A program made the translations under genes and the position numbers. The notes below the pieces were generated by a model that was given only the letters and a program-made list of their open reading frames with translations, was not told where the DNA came from and made no database searches. Positions 20,119 through 30,672 of a DNA stretch of 64,000 nt are shown here, in pieces. Within the stretch, counting starts at the first letter, position 1; every line of letters begins with the position of its first letter. This DNA comes from Teratosphaeria epicoccoides. Taxonomy: Eukaryota; Ascomycota; Dothideomycetes; Mycosphaerellales; Teratosphaeriaceae. The stretch spans positions 1 through 64,000 of the forward strand of contig JADDMT010000101.1 of the NCBI GenBank assembly GCA_021401465.1. The letters are read 5' to 3'.

Positions 20119-20851
20119 TGACGTGGCATGAGCATCTCAGCCCGGGCATCGACATGAACGAGGGCCTTTGGCGAGACGCGCAGTGTCCAAAACAGATGTC
20201 AGAAGACAAGCATTGTGTGGAAGACGTGTCTGGACGGGTGCAGACTGCAGGTGGTCATGCACAGCCGTTTCACGGGTGCCTGAGTGATTGGCTGCTAGCG
20301 ATAAGCTCGAAACTTAATTGCCTGTACCTCTGTCGCACCTTCCCATCCCTCATGTGTCTCCAGATATAGCAAGCAGGACATTATCGATGAGCTTTGCCGA
20401 TGGACAAGCGTATGTAGCCCTGTCTCCTCGGTGGCTCGCTGGAGATAATCATGTACGATACACACACATACAGTTCATTGCAGGTACCAGTGGAGACTGG
20501 GAATCATCTCCAAAGTCAGTTGGAGTAACATTCGCCACATGCATCAGAGTGGAAGACAGACCAAGAATGAAAGAAGGCAGTCTTTGATGGGTTCACGACC
20601 ATAGCCTGATGGTTTGTCGTAAAGCCTGGGTACGCGTGGCTTGGTATCCGATGCCAAGCGGACTGTTGAAACCAGGTATGAAGCAGTCTCCGGAGTGAAC
20701 TCTGTATTCAACTGCCTGCAGGGTCCTCTGATATATCCTACACTGCTTGCTACTGACAATTCTCCTGCTTGCTAGCAGATTCTAGAGCAAGCCATTCACC
20801 CCGTCCGAGAGACATCCCCTGTGTCCCTTTGTCCGACACGGACTTCCGCTA
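20119..20851. other. Intergenic region
   Basis: About 730 bases between two minus-strand genes. No supported gene. It presumably contains the promoter of the glycosyltransferase-like gene and the 3' UTR of the secreted protein. Confidence 0.5.
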
Positions 20852-21232
20852 TCACTTCTGTGAGTCCTTGGTACACTGCGCACACCAATCAGTTTCAGGG
20901 CTTTCGATGTCCCAGCAGGACAGAGACCTACACAGTAATCCTTCACGTCGCGAGAGTCCATGCCCGTCTTGCTCAACCCAATGAACGAGCAATTGTTGTT
21001 TGGCGGCCCCTTGACCATATTCGGATCGTCTTTGCTACGCTCGCACTGAAAAATGTCCAATCAGCGCTGCAAGGAAGAGGCGAGGTGATGGGTGATCTCG
21101 TACAAGCCAACAGAATTTCTGCAAGGGGTCTTCGCACTTGCCGGCGCAGGCATAGTATGTCCTGCAGTCTGCGGTGGCGGTGGGGTCTGGAAAGAGGGTG
21201 AGGAGCGTCAGAAGGAAGATGGTGGAGCGCAT
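20852..21232 (-). CDS. Small secreted cysteine-rich protein, 88 aa, eight cysteines, three exons
   Basis: Candidate effector-type secreted protein; no family recognised. Exons are 21232-21104 (43 codons), 21045-20932 (38 codons) and 20875-20852 (7 codons plus stop). The introns, 58 and 56 bases, start GTACGA and GTAGGT and end TTCAG and CGCAG, and every junction is phase 0. The N-terminus MRSTIFLLTLLTLFPDPTATA is a signal peptide. The mature peptide of about 67 residues has eight cysteines (DC, AC, KC, FC, LC, NC and a terminal CC pair), an even number that could form four disulfides. The last exon is only TGT plus six codons, so the second C of the CC pair is created by splicing. A 7-base inverted repeat lies in the promoter at 21302-21321. 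Confidence 0.7.
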
Positions 21233-22395
21233 GATTATCGTCCGTGGATAAATTCGTGGCGGTTAAAGAGTGTTTCTCGTTGAATCGTGAAGTAAGAAAT
21301 GCGGTACATGTACTTGTACCGTTTGGTTATACTTAGGTGCAGAATCCACTCTTGACATATTTCGGCCGCCGAATGCTCAGCGCATACCTTTAGTGCCTTC
21401 GAATCTGCCGCGGCGCTCTACGATGCCGCGCGAGGCGCGTTTGGTCACCGTGTGTAAAACAAGCTGCGTCGCCCTAATGGTAAAACAGGTGTTTAATTTC
21501 TCTTGAATGCCTGCGCTTGGCCAGCGGCAACGCATGACTGGGTACTGACGAGGATCGCGTTTCCCAAGGGAGCATCACAGCAAAAAGCCCAGATGGTACT
21601 CGACCTGCGACCGCAGTATGAGAAACTCGATGATAGCTTTGTGAATCAAGCGGAAAGGAAGCGACAAAATAGTCTTGAGTCTTTGCTTGCCTCCGTACGC
21701 AACCACGGCATAATAGCTTGTCTTTGCGCGGGATGATAGAACAATGATTGCCCTTAGGAGACGTAAACACCTCGACGACAGGTGCGCCTCTCGACTTCGA
21801 CCAGCGCTTCTTTCGACCAATCGCTGTCTAGAGGTCGGCTTTGGTATGTGCGGACAATTGACCCCAGGACCACTTCGACTTCTTGCACCACTTCGACTTC
21901 TTTGGGACGATATCGGTCCGGATGATCCGCAAAACCATGCATTGACTCTTCTGCTACTGCTGAACAGGGCGCACCTTTTGTTCTGTGTTGAAGCAAACAA
22001 AGCGCTTGTTGATCGCATAGTATTGTACTCGGTCTTGGGGTCAGAAGTGCGCGTATACTAGGTAGGATTGGTGTGGACCATCGGCCACTGGAAGGCCCAT
22101 CAGCAGCCCGCCTGCCAAGTCTCCCGGGGAGAATAGAGCCATCCTCGACCATACTCCAACCATTCCCACCGCACCACCGGACTCCTTCCACTTTTCGTCC
22201 TCATAATGTGGGTTGAGACCATCCCCATCGCATTGCTTCTCTCCTGTCAACCAGATCCTATCCCGAGCCCCATGGAGGTGATCCTATCCACGACTAGCTC
22301 AGGATCGACTGATGGCACAGGCCAGAGAATTGATCTCAAGGTGATACGAGCAATTGAGCTGATTCGTAGCGATCGTTTGCAACTCAAAGTAGATC
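21233..22395. other. Intergenic / degenerate region
   Basis: About 1.2 kb. The near promoter of the secreted protein has an inverted repeat (cggtaca..tgtaccg, 21302-21321). Near 21880-21905 a 13-base word (ccacttcgacttc) is directly repeated with a short spacer. A minus frame at 21754-22191 is protein-like in places but matches nothing known to me. It could be the decayed 3' part of the F-box-like remnant. Confidence 0.4.
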
Positions 22396-22835
22396 TCATT
22401 GCCGTCTCGAGATTCTTCTGGTTTCGGAGTGCCAGCTGGTCGCGTCGCTCACAAGCATTCCTCGCGCTGGCAGCCTTTGGCAGACAGCGTAAATGGAGAA
22501 CGCCGCTGCGCGATCGCGCAGCATTGACTGGGCTGATGATGTTGCGGAAGAAAGCATAGCCAGTGCTGTTGGGGCTTCGTACCAGTCAACCCTGTCGAAG
22601 AAAGTGTTGCTGTCGCACAGAAAGGGGATTGCTTTTTGGGACATCTGCTGGCATGTGCCCAGCATGGAGTTGCTGCTTTTGATAGGCCTGCTTATGACTG
22701 GTGTGTGACACATAGACCTGATGGAGTTGAGATGGTCCATGCGGTAGCTGATGGGCGCAGGAGCTCATAGAATTTGTTCTTCAGCTCGCCAGGAAGTTTG
22801 TTGAATGGAGAAATAGCCATTATGAGTGCTGTCAG
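22396..22835 (-). pseudogene. Decayed F-box-like gene
   Basis: Reading from 22835 down, the minus strand encodes SPFNKLPGELKNKFYELL, which resembles the FLxLPxELRNxIYxLL opening of fungal F-box-like proteins. After a stop and a frame change it continues with MLGTCQQMSQKAIPFLCDSNTF, the usual second block of such proteins (LLxTCxQIxxEAxxLLYxxNTF). A good splice junction linking the two is not obvious. The rest of the expected protein is unreadable. Such proteins usually act as substrate adaptors of SCF ubiquitin ligases, but this copy looks non-functional. Confidence 0.45.
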
Positions 22836-23487
22836 CTTGTCTTGTCTTGTTTGAATATTTCGAGAGCAGGTTTGTGCAGAAGCTTTATGAAGACGCTGGC
22901 CCATTCAGATTGATTTGCAGCGGAATGTGCCGTAGTTATGTCGTGACTTGTTTCGATTCAAGTCGCGGGTCTTTCATGCGCACATAAAGTGGACAGGCTG
23001 CATCTCACTCATGACAAACCACCTCGCGGGCCTCGCGGGCCAATTATAACCATGTACTTGGTCGGCGTGAGGGATAAGCGCTCGTACACACCGCATATGT
23101 CCATACCTTGATCATCGATTATGAGGAGCAGCTAGGAGGGTCGAAAACTCTGCCCAGGTGCCGAAGTGGCTTGAGTCCAACTCAACCATGTTTTTACATA
23201 AGAGGACTCGGTTAGTCTGGCGCGCCAGACTTCGCCACATCTCGTACCGAAGACCGACCTCAATCACTGATCCCGCGTTCACCCACTCCTCCCTCAGCAG
23301 TCGATCAAGCTGTCGTTGACAGATCAGCCAAACGGCCAACGCAGTTGGAATGTGCAGGCATTTCCCTCAGGTCCTCAATATCGAACAGTTTGAATCTGCC
23401 GACCGCGTCGCTGGGCACGTCTCGCGGCCGACTGACTTTACGATCGGACCAGATCTTGGTATTGCACTCCATCATATTTAGAGTTGA
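22836..23487. other. Non-coding stretch
   Basis: Holds a 9-base duplicated word (ctcgcgggc twice, near 23025-23043) and two minus-strand frames without domains. No supported gene. Confidence 0.4.
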
Positions 23488-23595
23488 TATCGGGTCAATA
23501 TCCGAGGTAAAACTGAAGTGTATAAACCTCATGGGTATAATCTGTATTACTATGATATAAATAGTTTATATCCATATGCATCATTATACATCCAA
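23488..23595 (+). pseudogene. Fragment of a family-B (protein-primed) DNA polymerase, linear mitochondrial plasmid type
   Basis: A short AT-rich island inside GC-balanced DNA. The + frame reads GKTEVYKPHG and then LYYYDINSLYPYASL before losing sense around 23595. YYYDxNSLYPYA is the motif-A (DxxSLYP) signature of organellar/viral family-B polymerases (PF03175), best known in linear mitochondrial plasmids of fungi; the preceding TEVYKPHG-like lead-in fits the same family. Only about 36 residues survive out of the roughly 800-1,000 expected, with a TGA just upstream (23485). Related polymerases also occur in Maverick/Polinton elements, so the donor is inferred. AT richness favours a mitochondrial plasmid or mtDNA origin. 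Confidence 0.65.
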
Positions 23596-24417
23596 CCACG
23601 GCTGCTTCGCTTGGAATCTCCAGCGACCAGGGGCGTTGCGCACAGGAAATACAGCCGCGAGATCACCGCGCTAGACATCATGCGCAGTTCATCAGCTCCT
23701 GTGTCTACGGGATCTGCACCATAGGTCTTGTCCATGCACATTTGATCCACCTGCCACTTACGTCGCGAGCGCCGTGATGGGAACTTTGTAGCAAAGCCTC
23801 AAGTCGACATCCGGTTCGCGATGCCAAGTATAGCCGGCCATATATATGCCGCTGCCGCTATGCGAGCGAGGAGAGGATTTTGTGATGCTCTCCAAGCGGA
23901 AGAAGTTCGGCAACGTCAGTTCCACCTGCAATGCAGTTTGGTCCTGCGTTCACCGTCGACTCGTGAATCGACTTTTGCTGCTGCCATCAGGCATCTCTGC
24001 TACCTGGCCCTGCAGCCATTGTCGGGAAGGATGGCGAATAATGCAAGTCTCCGTGGGACTTGCGTTGAAAGCGCCTCGCCGCAGGGACCTTGCGCTCACG
24101 AGCAGCAAAAGTGGCCGGCTACGTAGACCTTATCTGCCACGCTAGCACCGCATCCTAATAAGTCCACGCGAGCTCCGTCGTCCTTCCAGTGATCCAGATG
24201 CCTTATGGAAAAATTGCTCCAACATACGAAGCTCGTCAGCGTATTTAGTTGTTACGGTTGGGTAAGGTAGTCTTTCTGTTTCCTATCGTCATCCCCTCAA
24301 GCTCTCATGAGGCTCGAATTCAAGTGAGACTGTCTTTTCGGCGACCAGCTGTAGCGAGTGAAGCTCGCAGAAACGGAAGACTGCAGACAGCATTTGAAAA
24401 TAATAAGTGCTTGGACG
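23596..24417. other. Non-coding stretch upstream of the Atg22-like gene
   Basis: About 820 bases. Short plus-strand frames without domains. Probably the promoter of the Atg22-like gene at its right end. Confidence 0.4.
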
Positions 24418-26091
24418 ATGGCAGCACCAGACCCAGGCTTGGCGCAAGCCAGTGCGCCCGCCGAGGATCCCACAAAAGGAATGTTGCATGATACGAAGGA
24501 TGGACTAGTGGAAGACGAGAGACCGATTGCACCAGATCAGTTCGACCCGCGCTACGAGACCAGCCGAGGGGAGATCTGGGCATACTACAGTTACTACATT
24601 GGCAACAATGGCCTCACTCTTTTCAACTTTGCACCAACAGCGGCCCAAAATCTCCTCTATCAACAGGCCGAAGCAGTAGGCGGAGCCAACAACGACATCC
24701 TATACTCCGCCGGCCAGAACCGTACGATCAACAGCATAATCCTCCTCTGCAACGGCATAAGTTTCGCGATCCAGATCGTCATATTCTTGATCCTCGGAAG
24801 CTTCGCAGACTTCGGTACCTTTCGCCCAAACATTCTGATTGTGTTGTCGCTCATCGCGTTCGGTATAGGATTCGGATGGCTAGGCGTGCACACTGAAGAA
24901 AAATGGCAGACCGGGCTCGGTCTCTACATTGTCGGTCTGATAGCCTACCAGCTCTGCCTCACATACTGGACCGCAGCTTTCCCAGGTTTGGCAAGGAATA
25001 CTCCTTTTATGCGAGATAAGGCGCAGGCATTTGAGGAAGGCGCCATAACGAGAGATGAATATGACCATGCGGATAGCATGAAGTGAAATGAGCTCAGCAA
25101 CACAGCCTTCTACATCCAGTCACTTGGCGAGATTGTGATTTTGGCCGTCATTGTGGGTATCATGTTCGGCGTACACGTCAACGCTTCCGCCGCCTACAAC
25201 AACTGGGGCTTGAGTGTGCTGATCGCTTTTGCCTCCGGCGTCTGGCTGTTGCTCGCAATACCTTGGTTTGTGCTCGAGAAGCGGCGACCAGGTCAGGATC
25301 CCGGAATGAACATTGTGCTCGCGGGATTCTGGCAGCTGTATCGCGCGAGCCAAGAGATATGGCAGCTTAAACAGAGTCTGTTCTACCTGACCGGGTACTT
25401 CCTGCTTGGCGACTCGCTCAACACGACAGTCACGGTGATTGGGACGCTGCAGAACGAAATTGTGGCGTACAACACTCTGCAGCTAACCTACCTTTTGATC
25501 GTCGGCATAGCTGCGCAAGCCGCTGGCATCTGGGCATTTTGGAGCATACAGAAGCGCTTCAATCTGTCCACCAAGACGATGTTCAACGCGGTGGCTGTGG
25601 GCATCATTCTCCTTGATGGATGGGGTATGATAGGCATCTGGACCAACCGCTTCGGCTTCCATCATGTTTGGGAAGGTATGACCCTGACACTCCTGTCCAA
25701 CCTTGTTCACTATCATTGCTAACAAGCAACAGTCTGGCTTTATCAAGCGTTTTATGGCGTTTTCGTGTGCCCCTGGTACTCTTACTCGCAGACAATGATT
25801 TCGGAAGTCACGCCGCGTGGCAAAGAGTTCCTTTTCTTCTCGCTGTTTTCGATCATTGGCAAGACGTCGTCATTTATCGGTCCACTTGTGTCCTCGGCGA
25901 TCATCGATGACAGTGGCAACAACAGCACGCCATTCTACTTCCTCTTTGCTTTGAGCGTGGCGAGCTTTTCGTGGCTGTTGTTCTTCGTTGATGTGCAGAA
26001 GAGCCGGATTGAGCAGGCGGAGTTCCTAGAGAGGGAAAGACTTGCAAAGGAGAGATTGGGTGGCAGAGGGAGCGGAATTTCTGCTCCATAG
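24418..26091 (+). CDS. Atg22-like vacuolar MFS permease with an in-frame TGA
   Basis: Homologue of the Atg22 family (MFS-type, about 10-12 TM helices), which in yeast exports amino acids from the vacuole after autophagy. Start at 24418 (MAAPDPGLAQA). Exons 24418-25675 and 25733-26091 with a 57-base intron (GTATGA..ACAG) give 538 codon positions, the normal family length. Conserved blocks include WAYYSYYIGNNGLTLFNFAP, WFVLEKRRPGQ, then WLYQAFYGVFVCPWYSYSQ and TMISEVTPRGKEFLFFSLF. One codon, TGA at 25084-25086, interrupts an otherwise conserved segment (SMK, stop, NELSNTAFYIQ), where relatives commonly have Arg. The frame continues cleanly for more than 300 codons, so it is a recent nonsense mutation, an assembly error or, less likely, readthrough. 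Confidence 0.85.
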
Positions 26092-26690
26092 TCTGTCAGC
26101 GACAACATAACATGGCAATAGGCTCGCGTGCGTATCCGCACGCAGTGGTTTTGATCAGCTATTTCCCGGCTCTCGCGTTCGATCGCACGAGACCAATGTT
26201 CCCAGCAGTCGATTCCGGCACAAGTTGAGCAACAGCGCCGAGCGCAGTCAATTGGTTTGTGAAAAGCCAGCCATACGAAAGGCAAAACGTCGTCGCAGTT
26301 CCAAGCAGACATGCGCCGATCGACTGTTCGAAAGCATTGAGCAATATGCCTTGTCAGTTGCAGAGCCTTCATGAGCAACAGACACGGCACTCATCCACCG
26401 CTCGCAATATTATGTCAGACGTTTCCTGTCACCAGAAGCGGGTCGGGAAGCACAAACTCCCCGTCCTCAAGTGCAGTGGTACCATGGTGTTGGAAATTGC
26501 CGCAGCGACGCCCATTGCAGTGACATCGTCCGATGACATTGCAGCTGGCCGGTGTGAAATGTATATATGCCAGATTGGGTGTGCTTGTGCAGTCCGGATT
26601 CCACATGGCATGTCATTGGAGTCAGTGGATAGCCCGACCGTTGCGGCTCTTGCGGCTCTCTGAACACCGTTGAAGTCTCTTAAGCCAGGA
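26092..26690. other. Intergenic region
   Basis: Several overlapping minus-strand frames without domains. No supported gene. Confidence 0.45.
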
Positions 26691-27250
26691 CTTGTAAAGA
26701 CGTCAAACTAGGGTTGGTGTGTGTCATAAAGTATTCATGAACGCTAGACTTAATGAGGAATCATAAAGTCGTCATAAAGGGTTTATGATATCATAAATAT
26801 GTCTTGGCATCACTTCGAGCCGCGGAAGAGGGTCAATTTCGCTGCCTCAGACTGCACGGAAGGGGTTAATCCGCTCCGCGCGCCCGCCCTCACTCCCGCA
26901 CTTTCAGAACTGCGCGTCAACCTCGTGGTTAAGCGGCTAGCCGAGTCCCATGTTAGATTGTCTTGTCAACGTCAGCGTAGTATCAACAGTGCGTGTCCTT
27001 ACCTTAGTATCTGCATCTATACGCGTTGTTGTTAGTAGGCTGGTTTGACACGAGACGCGCGAGGTCAGGATTCTAGTCGCCTAAGGCATCAACCGAAAGC
27101 ATCCGTATCATAAACCGGATTAGGTAATTTATAGGTAAATGATCAATCATTCATTTAAATTAATGATATCATTTAATCATCCCTACGTCAAACCTTACGA
27201 TATCAAAAAGCCTAATAGTATGCAGATGAGAGAGTTCATGTTGATCATGA
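26691..27250. repeat. AT-rich segment with repeated TCATAAA words and two palindromes
   Basis: Sequence shows clustered CATAAAG/TCATAAA words near 26728-26800, a perfect 16-base palindrome (tttatgatatcataaa, 26782-26797) and a 12-base palindrome (aatgatatcatt, 27162-27173) sharing the core ATGATATCAT about 380 bases apart. The middle (26800-27060) is GC-balanced. It could be a decayed MITE or another AT-rich transposon remnant. No coding potential. Confidence 0.45.
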
Positions 27251-28320
27251 CCTATGTTTATACAACAGCGTGAAACAGCTGTTGCCAACATTGTAGCTGC
27301 GATGATCACTCGATGGACCGCGTAGTTTGGTCCTTTCCACTACCTCCTAGCACGGAAGAAGCAAGCGATTTCGGCGGTGAGAGATCCACAGCGAGACCAC
27401 ATAGGTGACACGGGCAAGCATCGCATTCACATATCCGGAGTGACATGCCACATCAAAAATCATGCATGATGCAGGCAGCAGGCGGGAATCATATCGATCG
27501 AGCAGACGGAACGATGGCCGGACCCACCCTCGTAGATGGACGCATACCATTATTATTGTATGTGTCTATGGCCTTGCAATCGTGCATGAACGTAGCGGCC
27601 AGCTGTGTCACTGATTATTATCGTCGGAAGTTGCATGCTATCTGATTTCAGACTGAGTGATGCGAGAACATGGACATAATTGCATTCTACAGTACGAAAC
27701 TGATTCACGGGCCGAGCGTTGACGCACGGCTCCATACTAGCCCCATGCTTGATGGGTAAGATTCCACACGTCACTCTTTCGTATGTCTACAAAGAATCAG
27801 CATTTCTCACATCCTGGTCTTATCGAGCCGCGAACAGGTCGGGAGTCATTTGCGGCCAATGACATGCTCGCGTCGACCCGAAAACCAACACAGATCCCAC
27901 CAGATCAAACCATTGCCACCGCGGTTCCAGCACGTTTCACAGGATGTAAAGAGTTAAGCGCCAGCGAGCACCAGGCTTCACGGCAGCAACGGCGCTCTAG
28001 TGGCCATGCTGTGTGATGAAGCGCCACCACGAGCACGCTTCCGGCACATGGCAGAGTGCCTTCCTGCAGCGCCTCCGCGAACGGACCTGCCTGATGTGGT
28101 ATGATGATATCACATTTGGGGATGACGAGAAGCCGCCTTTTGCTCGGTGGCACTGTTCCCAGGTAGGCTATGACGAGCGAAGATGTGCATGCGTTGACGA
28201 CGGCGTTTCGTAACACAAATGGCAGTGACATCTGCAGGTCACATATAATGCCTCTCCGCCCCCAGATATACATCCTCTTGGCTTTTCTCCCCTGCTATTG
28301 TGACTATCACACTCGACATA
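27251..28320. other. Intergenic region upstream of the Rds1-like gene
   Basis: About 1.1 kb without a supported gene. The right end is the promoter of the Rds1-like gene. Confidence 0.5.
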
Positions 28321-29995
28321 ATGATTGCCAAGACCATCGTGTCAGCTGCGCTTCTCTGCGGCCTTGCCGCTGCTGCCCCTGCGGTTACACAGATCAGTAT
28401 GGCTCACTACCGAACACGCTTTGAACCTCTGCTGACCTTTTCCAGACGACGGTCAAGTCCAGGCGTCTGGTGACTCAGTATCCAAGGCCTCTTCCGCTGC
28501 TGCTGGTTCCTCAGGCGCAAGCACAACCATAGTCGCCGCGGATCAGTCCGGTGACGTCGCTGGCTACACAGACGCCGATGCGCCATTCGCAGACTACACC
28601 CCGACCCCGCTGACGGTCGTCCCAAGCAGCTTTGGCAAGGACTCCCAGATATCCGCCATCGTCACCCCGGCTGTTTCGACCGGCTTGTATGCTGCTGGCA
28701 CCCAGATTAGCCCTCTGCCCACTGGTACTACCACACACGGTCCCTTCAGTGGTACCCCAACTACCATTGGTGCTGTGACCACCACTGTGACGGGCTCGAC
28801 GATCCCCGACCTAGGTTACAACCCGACTGCCACTTATTACAATACCAATGGCAAGCTTCAGAACCCTGAGCCGATCCCCATGCAGCCCGCTGGTGGTCTC
28901 GGCACCAACGGCACTCTACCGCGCTACATGGTCGAGTCTGACTTCGATTACGAGTCTATTACCCTTGGTCTATACCAGGAGTGGATCGAGCTCGATCTCT
29001 TTAACAACGGTCTTGCCGTCTTCAGCGACGAAGACTTCTTGTCCGCTGGATTGACTTCTGAGGACATCGAGCTCATCCGCTTCTTCGCTCAGCAAGAGCA
29101 AGGTCATGCCACGCTCTTGACCAATATGCTTGGCGAGACTGCGCCGCCGCAGTGCACGTACAACTACCCATTCAAGAATGTTCGCGAATTCGTCGACTTC
29201 AACCAGCAGTTGACCCGCTGGGGTGAGTCTGGTGTCTGGGGCTTCGTCAACCACCTCGACTCACGCGAGGTTGGTCAGCTGCTGGCTCAGTCCATCGCGA
29301 CCGAGGCTCGCCAGCAGATGGCTTTCCGCCAGATGTCTGGTCTCTTCCCCGTTCCAGTTTGGTTCGAGACTGGTATTCCGCAGGCATGGTCCTGGACCTA
29401 CCTTGCACCATACATCAGCTCTTGCCCGGAGAATACCACCCGCTTGGCATGGCAGAACTTTCCGGCCGCTCACGTTGTCAATCAGCCTAACATTAACCGC
29501 GTCTCGCCAAACGACACTGGTGCTTGGGAGCGTGTCGACAACCGTACCTCAAGTCCGGCTACCATCCCGCCTGAGGACGAGAGCTGCATGAACTTGAACA
29601 AGACTGGCTATGGCTGTGGCCCAGCCATTACTCGCAACCGCTCTGAGCCGCTCTCTTTCCCAGGCAGACAGGTTCTGCTCGAATGGGACACTCCTGGCCA
29701 GGCGGTCGGTCCAAACAACAGCTATGTCACCAAAGAGGGCAGTCTGGTCAGTGGCGATCCAAAGTACGTTGCGTGGGTTGCTCAGCTCAACATGACGTAT
29801 ACCGAGTTAACTATCACTGGACCCAACACCGGTTACACCTTCCAGCCGAACGCTTCCGTGTACCAGCAGGGCCAGGGTGTTGTCAACGAGACGACCTTCA
29901 TCGCTCTCACTGACACCAACCCATACCTCACGCCGTTTAACTTGACCTTCTTGAACCCGCACATTGTCGCCCTTGGTCTTTACCAGGCGGGCTAG
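28321..29995 (+). CDS. Rds1-like secreted ferritin-like domain protein
   Basis: Stress-response protein of the Rds1 family (ferritin-like fold, PF13668 type), first described from fission yeast as regulated by adenine and stress. Two exons, 28321-28396 and 28446-29995, with a 49-base intron (GTATGG..CCAG) give 541 residues. The N-terminus MIAKTIVSAALLCGLAAAAP is a signal peptide. A Ser/Thr/Pro/Gly-rich low-complexity stretch covers roughly residues 30-170. The ferritin-like domain starts near YESITLGLYQEWIELDLFN and contains FFAQQEQGHATLL, with the E and H spacing of a ferritin helix, and LAQSIATEARQQMAFR. Many N-x-S/T sites fit secretion. It is complete, with TAG at 29993-29995. Confidence 0.9.
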
Positions 29996-30672
29996 GCGAA
30001 TTGGTTGAGGTCAATAGATGTGATAATGGTGATGAGATGTTATGAGACTGGTGTACATTAGTTGTATAGATGAGAGGCCATAAAAGATCCTTGCGATCGA
30101 TCTAAGGCCTCATTTAAGTCGTGCTTGACACTTATTTAATCCTTGGTGGTCGAAGTAGTAGTCTTTGAAGTAGCTAGTTAGTGCAGTTGACTGGGGCGAT
30201 ATTCACATATGTAAGACTTGCACTACGTCCGCACTTGGCAACCAACCTGCAGCGACATAGTTCTGATCTCGCCACGTGGCACTGTTCGACTCCACGAGCT
30301 ATCTATACACGGATTCCCTGGATCTTGTTCTGGGCCAAGAACAAAATCCAACCGCAATTCGGGATAATCTACGGATCTGAGCGAAGAATGCTGCATGTGA
30401 GCACACTGTGCCGCCTGCATCCACTGCCGTGTATATATATATCTCTCTCTCAGTGAGGAAGTTCTTCGCATTGCACAGATTTTAGAGATCTGAATTTTCA
30501 TCCGCGCTGAGGTCGCTTTGCTTCGTCGTGCCATCGAGACCTTCAAATCTTCAATTACTGTCGAGATGGCAGCCACGTGCCTGTCGAAGCGGCAGTCTGG
30601 CGTTTGGTATGCTTGAGACAGAGAACCCCATCTGTACGGACAGGGCTCGAATCGCTGATCGAGTGGGACAGC
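29996..30672. other. Intergenic region
   Basis: About 680 bases. It includes a short AT/CT simple repeat (tatatatatatctctctctc near 30431-30450), roughly 220 bases upstream of the next start. No coding signal. Confidence 0.5.

Noticed and set aside
26920..27010. Possible tRNA because of a gtggttaagcggcta word resembling a D arm
   Set aside because: No matching acceptor stem, anticodon loop or T-loop (GGTTCGANNCC) within reach.
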